Shown one piece after another: positions 15,960 to 60,500 of a stretch of DNA of 64,000 nt. This DNA is from Streptomyces sp. S465. Its GTDB lineage: Bacteria > Actinomycetota > Actinomycetes > Streptomycetales > Streptomycetaceae. The notes beneath the pieces were generated by a model. It did not search any database and was not told the DNA's origin. It saw only the letters and a program-made list of their open reading frames with translations. Where the stretch lies: the NCBI RefSeq assembly GCF_026898115.1, contig NZ_CP114036.1:4334001-4398000 (forward strand), written 5' to 3'. Both the position numbers and the translations under genes were made by a program. Position 1 is the stretch's first letter; every line of letters begins with the position of its first letter.

Positions 15960-16434
15960 TCATGTCTGATGCGCGGCTTGCCGGTGGTAGTGGCCGGCAC
16001 GGGACCGGGCCTGATGACGTCGCCGCCAGCCGGACCAGCCCAGCCGGTGGGCGGCGTCGTGCACGGGTCGGAGAACGAGGGCGACGAACACGCGCTGGAT
16101 CTCGTTGCGGGTGAGCGGGATCGGATCCTCAGGGGCGGGGTACCGGGCGTGCTCGTCAGCGCGGACGGCAGCGAGGAAGGCGTGGGCGAGCATGGCGAGG
16201 GTGGCCCAGCGGGTCCAGGAGACGAAGCCGCCACCTTGAGCCCGCGACACGCACCAGCGCCGTCAGGGGCACCGGGCTGGGCGGGAAACAGCGGTAGAAG
16301 GCGAGTTCACCGGTGGTGCGGTTGCGGCGGATCAGCAGTTGGCTGCTGCCGGGGTGCGGATCGGTGAGATCCATGACTGCCCAGTCGTAGAAGCGGTCGC
16401 GGTCTACCTTGTCCACGCAGGCCGGCGCGGACAC
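15960..16434 (-). mobile_element. IS701-type transposase, C-terminal remnant with frameshift/deletion
   Basis: Two overlapping minus-strand frames together encode a decayed transposase end. From 16434 comes RFYDWAVMDLTDPHPG, LLIRRNRTTGELAFYR and LTALVRVAGSRWR. Then, after a frame change and an apparent loss of about 20 codons, come SWTRWATLAMLAHAFLA and PIPLTRNEIQRVFVALV, ending with RWxRRRHQA-type residues. These blocks match the C-terminal half of IS701/ISL-like DDE transposases in streptomycetes. No start, no upstream catalytic part and no terminal repeats are found. It separates the RidA gene from the membrane protein gene; 15885-15959 is empty. Confidence 0.7.
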
Positions 16435-16452
16435 GCAGCGGTCGAGTCCCCG

Positions 16453-17517
16453 TCAGAGCCGGCCGCAGCGTTTGCAGCGGCCGCGGCGGCGGAGGTGGTA
16501 GGCGAGGGTGGCGGTGGCCAGCGCGGCTCCCCACAGCGGCCAGAACATCTCCGGGACCGTCGTGCCCCAGTCCTCGCTCTGGTTGTCGAACTTGCCCTGG
16601 ATCTCCAGCCGGATGTACATCACCCCGGCGATCGTGATCAGCAGCGACACCAGCGAGGCCGGGATGATGGCCAGCAGCGGCGGCACCCGCTTGCCGCGCA
16701 GCCCGAGCATCCAGCGCGGGAAGATCTCGCCCCAGCGCTGGACCAGGCCGAGGGTGAGCAGGGCGCCGAGGGCGCCGAGCGTGGCGAGGCCGGCGCCCCA
16801 GTACCACAGGTGGTCCTCCTTGCCCTCCTCCCAGAGCTTGTCGGAGATGCCCAGCGGAATGCCCAGCGCCCAGGCCCAGCGGGTGCTGGCGTACACGAAC
16901 GGGATGACGACGGCGATCCGCACGGCCTTGCGGCCCCACCGCGCGGCCTCGGCCGGGCTGGTCCAGTCCGGACCGCCGTCGGTGCGGCCGCAGTTGCCGC
17001 AGGCGTTCCGCAGCCGGCGCTGGTAGGCGAGGGCCGTGGCCGCCATCAGCCCGGCGCTCACCACGAGGAAGAACTGGTTGACGACCGTCCAGTTGATGGC
17101 GCCGATCTGGAGCATCACCGCGTAGGCGAGGTTTCCCAGCAGCCGGAAGTCGGCGAACGCCGCGAGGGTGACGGCGACGAAGCACCAGGTGCAGCCCAGC
17201 AGCACGTTCCGCGGCACCCGGCGCCGGCCCGGGAGCGCCATCAGCAGCGCGACGGCCGAAGCGGGCAGCAGCAGGGCGGCGAGTACGGGCGCGAGGGTGG
17301 TCGCCGGGGTGTCCTCGAACGCCGAGTACTCGGGGTTGGCGTCCTCCGCGCCGAACGGGAAGCCGTCGCCCCCCAGCGCCCAGTAGACGTTGGCCAGGCC
17401 GTAGAGGAACAGCGCGGCGGCCGCCGCATAGCCGATCCGGTCCGGCCAGCGGGAGCGGAAACGGGCGGCGCGCGTGACCTTCGGCCGCTCCCGGTCCCTG
17501 TTCGCCACCTGGGTCAT
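16453..17517 (-). CDS. Integral membrane protein with two CxxC pairs
   Basis: 354 aa from the ATG at 17517. Eight or so hydrophobic helices are spread through the chain (IGYAAAAALFLYGLANVYWAL near residue 28; TTLAPVLAALLLPASAVALL; VAVTLAAFADFRLLG; LVVSAGLMAATALA; a RIAVVIPFVYA helix; the WYWGAGLATLGALGALLTLG helix; a PPLLAIIPASLVSLLITIAG helix; a final PLWGAALATATLAYH). A loop carries CGNCG and the C-terminus carries CKRCG, which together could bind a metal. The block RWGEIFPRWMLGLRGKR is shared with the smaller protein at 10256-10870. Function unknown; similar proteins are frequent next to Streptomyces natural-product genes. Confidence 0.82.
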   Translation of the reverse strand: MTQVANRDRERPKVTRAARFRSRWPDRIGYAAAAALFLYGLANVYWALGGDGFPFGAEDANPEYSAFEDTPATTLAPVLAALLLPASAVALLMALPGRRRVPRNVLLGCTWCFVAVTLAAFADFRLLGNLAYAVMLQIGAINWTVVNQFFLVVSAGLMAATALAYQRRLRNACGNCGRTDGGPDWTSPAEAARWGRKAVRIAVVIPFVYASTRWAWALGIPLGISDKLWEEGKEDHLWYWGAGLATLGALGALLTLGLVQRWGEIFPRWMLGLRGKRVPPLLAIIPASLVSLLITIAGVMYIRLEIQGKFDNQSEDWGTTVPEMFWPLWGAALATATLAYHLRRRGRCKRCGRL

Positions 17518-17632
17518 GACTCATCCTTTCCACCACCGGATCACCCGGATCACCCGGATCCCCCGGTCAGGATCACCTTTCGGGGAACCGGCCCACATCT
17601 GCCGATCGGGAGATTTGAGGGGCGGAAACGGC

Positions 17633-17664
17633 GGTGCTCCCGAGCAGGGGGGCTCGGGAGCACC
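17633..17664 (-). terminator. Strong hairpin terminator after the secreted-protein gene
   Basis: GGTGCTCCCGAGC and GCTCGGGAGCACC form a perfect 13-bp stem with a 6-base loop, 20 bp downstream of the stop of the small secreted protein gene. On the minus strand it is followed by CCGTTTCC, a weak T-run. It probably ends the long leftward NRPS transcript. Short repeats of GGATCACCC lie further left at about 17538-17560. Confidence 0.7.
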
Positions 17665-17683
17665 GGACGGGGTGACGCGGGTC

Positions 17684-17995
17684 TCAGCAGGTGGCGAGGC
17701 CCTCGTAGCGGCTGGCGTAGATGATGGACGCGCTGTGGCTGGCGGTCTCACCCGGCGCCAGGGTGAAACACGGGCTGAAGTAGTCGCGGTCGTAGTCGAC
17801 CTTGACCTTCTGCGTGGTGGAGCAGTTGTTGGTGATGTCGACGAAGATGCCGACCAGGTAGGTGACGTCGGCCTGGACGCAGCTCGGGGCGGCGGCCTCG
17901 GCGGTGGCCGGGGCGGCCTGGGCCGCGCCCTGGGTGGCGGCGACGAGGGCGAGCCCGCCCAGAGCGGCGCCCGCGGCGGCGGCGAATTTCTTCAC
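17684..17995 (-). CDS. Small secreted protein resembling tendamistat-type alpha-amylase inhibitors
   Basis: 103 aa from the GTG at 17995, chosen for its GGAGG ribosome binding site and because a Sec signal peptide starts there (VKKFAAAAGAALGGLALVAAT, cleavage likely after AQA near residue 27). The mature part of about 75 residues has four cysteines: SCVQ, NNCS, SPCF and the C-terminal TC. The pattern Cys...NNC...VKVDYDRD...C..APGE...LATC follows the tendamistat (alpha-amylase inhibitor) scaffold, but the inhibitory Trp-Arg-Tyr triplet is absent. It sits 88 bp after the last NRPS gene and just before a strong terminator, so it may be co-transcribed with the cluster. Inhibitor activity is not supported. 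Confidence 0.75.
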   Translation of the reverse strand: MKKFAAAAGAALGGLALVAATQGAAQAAPATAEAAAPSCVQADVTYLVGIFVDITNNCSTTQKVKVDYDRDYFSPCFTLAPGETASHSASIIYASRYEGLATC

Positions 17996-18083
17996 GGTTC
18001 CTCCGTCAAGGAAATGTGGGTTCGGGATGTCGCGATCGTGCACCGAAGACATATCCAGGTGATCGCCTCCGGCAATTCCTGGT

Positions 18084-55110
<37,027 letters not shown>

Positions 55111-55270
55111 TGCCGTTCACCTCGTTTGAATAGGCTCAACGATCGAGCCCAACCCTACGAAGCTTCCCCGAACACCCCTATGGGCGAATGAAAAACTTGA
55201 AATCGCCGAGAAAGGCATATCGAAGAATGCGCATCGCGCTGTACCGGCGCCGGTCGCGGCCCGTAAAGTC
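55111..55270. promoter_or_regulatory. Leader region upstream of NRPS1
   Basis: About 160 bp between the NRPS1 start and a terminator-like hairpin. It is less GC-rich than its surroundings, especially at 55180-55230, as expected for promoter DNA. I see no clear -35/-10 pair that I would defend. If the hairpin terminates, an NRPS promoter must lie here. Confidence 0.3.
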
Positions 55271-55302
55271 GACTGCCCCGACCTGTGCCGGTCGGGGCAG
55301 TC
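55271..55302 (-). terminator. Perfect 13-bp hairpin between P450 and NRPS1 genes
   Basis: GACTGCCCCGACC and GGTCGGGGCAGTC form a perfect stem with a 6-base loop, 28 bp after the P450 stop. On the minus strand the stem is followed by TTTACGG, a short T-run. It could terminate or attenuate transcription coming from the YD-repeat/oxygenase/P450 genes before the NRPS genes. Confidence 0.6.
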
Positions 55303-55330
55303 ATGTCTGGGCCGTGCTCGTAGCGCCTGG

Positions 55331-56593
55331 TCAGGCCGTACGAGACCGGGCCAGTCCGGCCTGGTCCGGGGTCAGCGACACCGGCAGGCTGCTGTAGCCG
55401 TGCAGAAAGTTGGAGTGGATCGGCCGGCCGGGACCGGTCAGCTCCGCCTCCGTCACCATGGTCCGCAGCGCGGTGAGCATCGCATGGATTTCCGCCCGGC
55501 CCAGATAGGCGCCGAGGCAGAAGTGCGGCCCGTATCCGAACGACACATGCTTGTTCGGTGTGCGGCCCAGGTCGAATACGTCGGGCTCGGCGAACACCGC
55601 GTCGTCGTAATTGGCGGCGGTGTTCCACATCGTGACGATGTCACCGGCCTTGATGCGCGTGCCGCCGATCTCGGTGTCCACCACGGCCCGCCGCCCGAAG
55701 TGCATGGCGGGGGTGACCCAGCGCAGCACCTCCTCGACAGCGCTCTCCACCGTGACGTCCCCGGCGCGCAGCCGCTTCCACTGCACCGGATGCTCGATCA
55801 GCTCCCGCATCCCGCAGATCATCGACAGCCGGCTGGTCTCGTCGCCGCCGAGGATCAGGCTGTAGCAGTTGAAGACGATCTCCTCCTCGGTGAGCGGCTC
55901 ACCGTCGATCGTCGCCGTGGCCAGCGCGCTGACCACGTCCTCGGTCGGCTCCGCGCGCCGGTCCTCGGCCAGGTCGGCGAAGTACAGCAGCAGTTCGTTG
56001 CGCGCGATCAGGGACTCCTCGACGCTCTGCCCGGCCTCCTCGGCGCTGAGCGCCTGCTTGGTCAGGGTGAGCAGATAGCCCCGGTCGGACTCCGGCACAC
56101 CGAGCAGATCGGCGATGGTGGCCATCGGGATGTGCTCCGCCACGTCCTGCGCGAAATCGCACGCCCCGCGCTCGACGGCGGTGCGCACCAGCCGTTCGGT
56201 GCGCCGCCGCACCCCCTCCACCACCGGCTCCAGCACCCGTGGCGCGAACGCCTTGAGCAGCAGATTGCGGATCTCCCGGTGGCGTACGCCGTCGGTGACC
56301 GCCAGCATCTTGCCGCTCGCGGAGTCGCCGCCCCGCAACAGCGTGGTGAGGACGTTGCCCTTCTCGGAGGTGAAGGTGCGGTTGTCCCGGTACACCGCCA
56401 TCACGTCCCGGTAGCGGGAGAGCACCCAGAAGCCGGGCATCAGCCCCTCGGTCGGGTGCCAGTGCACCGGGCTCTGCTCCCGGAACCGCCGCCACATCGG
56501 CGGCAGTTCCTGCTCCAGGAACGTCTGCGGATCGGTGAGGTCCAGCTGGTCGAGGTCGATCGCGCCGGGATCGGCCGTCGGCTGACTCGCCAT
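55331..56593 (-). CDS. Cytochrome P450, carrier-protein-bound amino acid hydroxylase type
   Basis: 420 aa from the ATG at 56593, which has AGGGGTAGG upstream; an ATG at 56611 would overlap the previous gene. P450 landmarks are the I-helix LILGGDETSR, the K-helix ExxR in EEVLRW and the heme loop FGYGPHFCLG with Cys near residue 357. The N-terminal half, with FWVLSRYRDVMAVYRDN and the GNVLTTLLRGGDS segment, resembles the NovI/NikQ/P450sky group (CYP163-like), which beta-hydroxylates amino acids while bound to a PCP. A likely job is beta-hydroxylation of one or more aromatic or other residues on the NRPS. It lies 7 bp after the oxygenase gene in the same operon. Confidence 0.9.
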   Translation of the reverse strand: MASQPTADPGAIDLDQLDLTDPQTFLEQELPPMWRRFREQSPVHWHPTEGLMPGFWVLSRYRDVMAVYRDNRTFTSEKGNVLTTLLRGGDSASGKMLAVTDGVRHREIRNLLLKAFAPRVLEPVVEGVRRRTERLVRTAVERGACDFAQDVAEHIPMATIADLLGVPESDRGYLLTLTKQALSAEEAGQSVEESLIARNELLLYFADLAEDRRAEPTEDVVSALATATIDGEPLTEEEIVFNCYSLILGGDETSRLSMICGMRELIEHPVQWKRLRAGDVTVESAVEEVLRWVTPAMHFGRRAVVDTEIGGTRIKAGDIVTMWNTAANYDDAVFAEPDVFDLGRTPNKHVSFGYGPHFCLGAYLGRAEIHAMLTALRTMVTEAELTGPGRPIHSNFLHGYSSLPVSLTPDQAGLARSRTA

Positions 56594-56600
56594 GCCGCGC

Positions 56601-57569
56601 CTACCCCTCACGCTGGGTCATCGACACCAGCACCTTGCGGTCCCCGGTGAACGGGCGCCGGCCGTGCGTGGTGAGCAGGTTGTCGATCATCAGCAGATCG
56701 CCGTCGTCCCACCGCTCCGCCAGGGTCGTGGCCTCGTACGCGGCCTGGATCGTGGCCAGTTCCTCCGGGGCGATCGGGGTGCCGTCGCCGAAGTAGGCGT
56801 TGCGCGGCAGCCCGTCCTCGCCGCAGATTTCCAGCAGCCCCTCGCGCACCGCCTCCGGCAGCGCGTGCACATGGAACAGATGGGCCTGGTTGAACCACAC
56901 CCTGCGGCCGGTGATCGGGTGCTCCACCACCGCGGGGCGGCGCTGCCGGGTGCGCAGCACATCGCCGTCCCACGCCGCCTCGATGTCGTGCTCCGCGCAG
57001 TACCGGTCGACGTAGGCCTTGTCGTCGGTCTGGAACCCCTCCTGCCAGGACAGTCCCATCCCGGTGCGGTAGGTGCGGGTGTAGAGCACCCCGTGCTCCT
57101 CGAACCGCGCCACCAGGTCCTCGGGCAGCCGGTCCAGGACCGCCCCGCTGTCGGCCACCGGGGTCTCGCCGCCGGTGGCCGCCGCCTTGGCGCAGTACAG
57201 GTAGAGGTTGTGCGGCCAGTTGCTGGAGTACGCGCTCTCGTTGTGCTGCGGGATCGACTGGTCGGCCGGGTACTCGGTCGAGGTGTAGACGTTGCCCTTG
57301 ACCCGGCTGCGCGGTGTGGAGCGCTCGTTGTACTCCAGCGTCTTTCCGCCGATCAGCGCCGCGAGGCCGGCGAGTTCGTCCTGCTCCCCCAGACCCAGGT
57401 TCTTCACCATGACCGCCGCGTGGTCGAGCATCGCCGAGCGCAGCCCGTCCAGGTTGGCCGCGACCCAGCCCGGACCGTCACCGCCGTGGTCGGGGGTCAC
57501 CCGCACCAGGTGGGTGCCGTTGTGCTCGAGCAGGTCGACATCGGCGTCCGCGAAATACTTCTCCATCAT
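56601..57569 (-). CDS. TauD/TfdA-family Fe(II)/2-oxoglutarate oxygenase (SyrP-like)
   Basis: 322 aa; two adjacent ATGs at 57569 and 57566 follow GGGGAGAAGG. The iron ligands can be picked out: QHNES (His-x-Glu, near residue 108) and the distal LTTHGRRPF (His near 303, with the 2-oxoglutarate-binding Arg two or three residues on). YLYCAKAAATGGETPVADS is a strong TauD/SyrP-type signature. SyrP-like enzymes hydroxylate the beta carbon of carrier-bound Asp. Here the target could be the Asn or Asp/Asn residues of modules 2 or 4, or one loaded in trans; that choice is inference. Its start overlaps the stop of the YD-repeat gene, implying translational coupling. Confidence 0.9.
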   Translation of the reverse strand: MMEKYFADADVDLLEHNGTHLVRVTPDHGGDGPGWVAANLDGLRSAMLDHAAVMVKNLGLGEQDELAGLAALIGGKTLEYNERSTPRSRVKGNVYTSTEYPADQSIPQHNESAYSSNWPHNLYLYCAKAAATGGETPVADSGAVLDRLPEDLVARFEEHGVLYTRTYRTGMGLSWQEGFQTDDKAYVDRYCAEHDIEAAWDGDVLRTRQRRPAVVEHPITGRRVWFNQAHLFHVHALPEAVREGLLEICGEDGLPRNAYFGDGTPIAPEELATIQAAYEATTLAERWDDGDLLMIDNLLTTHGRRPFTGDRKVLVSMTQREG

Positions 57570-60500
57570 TCCTTCTCCCCATCCAGGCTGAACCCGTCGA
57601 TGCTGACGTGGTTGACCGGGTCGCCGGCCGCGTACTCGTAGGCGTTCAGGAAGGGCCCGTCGGAGACCGGCTGGGTGAAGCGGCCGAGCGGGTTGTTCAG
57701 CAGCCGGGTGTCCAGCACCGTGGAGAACAGCGCCCCGGCGTGCTCGGAGCCGCGCTGGTACTGGCCCAGCCAGCCGTAGTCGAAGTCACCGGGCAGGTTG
57801 TCCGGGACGTGGTCGGGGTCCACGGTGCCGTCCGCGGTGAGCGGCTCACCGTACGGGCCGTACTGGTACAGATCGCCGACCTGCTTCCCGTCGTCACCCG
57901 CGACGGCGAAGACATCGCCGCGGACGGTCGGGTAGCTCCAGGTGGAGCGGCCCTCGGAGGAGGCCGCCTTGGCGTAGACCACACCGCCCGGCAGCGACAC
58001 CACCCGGCTCAGCACCCGCTTGTCCTCATCCAGCACGAAGTCGATGTCCGGGTCGGTGTGCGAGGTGTGGCCGTAGCGCTGGGTCGAGCCGTCCGCGCCG
58101 GTGGCCGCGCGCTCGATCAGGTGGTCGGCGATGTCGGAGGTGTACCGGACGTCGGCCGCGTCCTTGCCGGTGATGCCCGACCCCAGGTAGCGCTCGCCCG
58201 CGTCGTGGCGCTGCTCCACCGTGGCGCCGTCCTGCCGGTAGCCGGTCATATGGCCGTTCGCGGCGTAGGTCACGTCCGTCACCGGGTGGGCGCCGGTGGT
58301 GGCCAGCAGCCGGTCGGCGGCGTCGTAGCAGTAGCCGGTCTCGGTGGTGCCGTCGGCCGTGCGGTCCGTCAGCCGCAGCCGGTCGCCGTTCCGCCCCGCG
58401 CCGTCCTGGGTGCCCTCGGGGCAGTCCTTCGGCGCGTCGGCGAAGTCATAGCTGTAGTGGTGCCCGGTCACCCAGGCGTCGACCAGCCGGCCCGACGCGT
58501 CGTAGCGGTAGTTCGGCTCGCCCTCGCGGGCGTCCTTGCCCGCGGTGGACTCGTCCGTCACCACGCCCGACCGGGCCCGGGTCACCGTGGACGACAGCGA
58601 GCGGCCGTCGGCCGGCTTCCAGTCCTTGCCCGTGATCCGGCCCGCGGCGTCCCGGGCCACCTTCAGCGACGAGCCGTTGGCATAGGTCACCCGCTCGACC
58701 TCGCCGCCCGCGTCCAGCGAGACGGTGGCGAGCGTCTTCCCGTCCAGCGCGACGGCGGTCTTACGGCCCGCGTCGTCGTAGCGCACCGTCTTCACCTGCG
58801 CCGCGTCCGCGTCACCGGCGGGGGTCGAGGTCTCCCGCACCGCCCGCCCGGCCCGGTCGTAGACCGTCTCGGTGCGGATGCCCTGGGCGTCGGTGAACCG
58901 GACGGTACGGCCGAGCAGGTCCACGGTGTAGAGCAGCTCGTCGCCGGGCTCCGACGCCTTGGTGGTCAGCGGATCACCGCCGTAGGCGGTGTCGTAGGTG
59001 ATGGTGCGCGCCGGGGCCCAGTCGTTCCCGGGCACGTGCATGGCGCGGATCTGGCCGCGGTCGCCGTAGTCCACGCAGGTCCACTCGGTCCCGCCGAAGG
59101 TCACCGCGACCGGCAGCCCCCGCTCGTCGTAAACGAACTTCTCCACCCGGGAGGAGCCGGTCGCCGACGCCGCCGAGGTGATGGACTTCGGCAGGCCGGC
59201 CTGCGGCAGCGGATCGTCCTCGTCGGTGCAGGGGTTGTCGGCCTTCTCCGTCGCGCCGTAGTACGCGTAGCTCTGCTTGGCGCCGCTCGGCATGACCTTG
59301 GCGGTGGGCCGGAACATCTCGTCGTACTCGTAGCCGGTCGTGAGCTTCCATCCGGTCGGGTCGGTGACCGACGCGACCGGCACCCCCAGCTCGTTGAGCC
59401 GCCTCTCGACCGTCACGTCCGGCACCCCGTCGGAGCCCGCCGTGACGGTCGTGACGCTGGTGTCGCCGTACGCCGTCGTCGTGGCCGGGACCTTCGCGCA
59501 CCCCGAGGGGGCCGGGCTCACCAGGCGGCCGTCGTCGGCGAAACACGTCCGGGGGCCGGGGCCGAAGGTGCCGACCGGGCGGCCCGCCTCGTCGTAGACC
59601 GTGGTGGTCAGCCGGCCGGCGGCGTCGAGGGTGGACGCGGGCTGCTCCGCCGCCGTCCACTCGGTGCGCACGGTGCGCCCGGTCGCGTCGGTGTCGGAGC
59701 TGACGCGCCCGGCGGAGTCGTAGGCGACGGTGCGGGTGCCCTTCAGGCCCGCCACGTCGATCGTGGTGGAGCCCGAGGCGTAGCCGTAGCGCCGCTCGGG
59801 GCGGGCGGTCCGGCCCTCGGTGAAGCCGGTGGGCTCGGGACCGGCCAGCCGGGTGGCCCGGGTGTCGGAGTTTCCGTAGCCGACCTGGTAGTTGGCGGTG
59901 GCGTGGTCGCGCCGGTCCGGGTCGACCGCGATCCAGTCCATCACCAGCGGGGTGCGGACGGCGGTGAGCCGGTGGTCGGCGGAGTAGCCGAAGTCGGTGG
60001 TCTCCTCACCCGGATTGACGATCCGGGCGAGCTTCCCGGCGGAGTAGTACAGCTGGGTCGTCCCCGCGCCGGGCACCTTGACCGCGCATACGAACCCCTC
60101 GGGGGCGTCGTCGTCCTCGCAGGTGGAGTCGCCCGCGTAGGAGAACGTCAGGCCCTCGTCCGCGGCCTCCTCGGCCGCCTTGAGCTCCGCGGCGTCGGAG
60201 TCGGCGTCGGTGTCCTCGGCGCCCTTGGCCCCGGCGGCGGCCTTGGCCAGGGCGGCGGGGCTCTGGGCGGCGCCCGCCGCCGAGCCGGTGCCCGTGCCCG
60301 TGCCGGTACCCGCGCCCGTGCCCGATCCGGTGGTGTCAGCGCCCTGCGGGCTCAGCGGGTCGGCCGCGTGCGTACCGGCCGCGCCGTCCGCCGCCGCGAC
60401 GCCCTCCCCGGTGCCCTCCTTGACCGCGCTCACGCCGTCCGGGCCGGTCGCGGCGGGGGTCACGCTCCAGCCGGGCGGCAGCACGGACCCGGCGGGCGCG

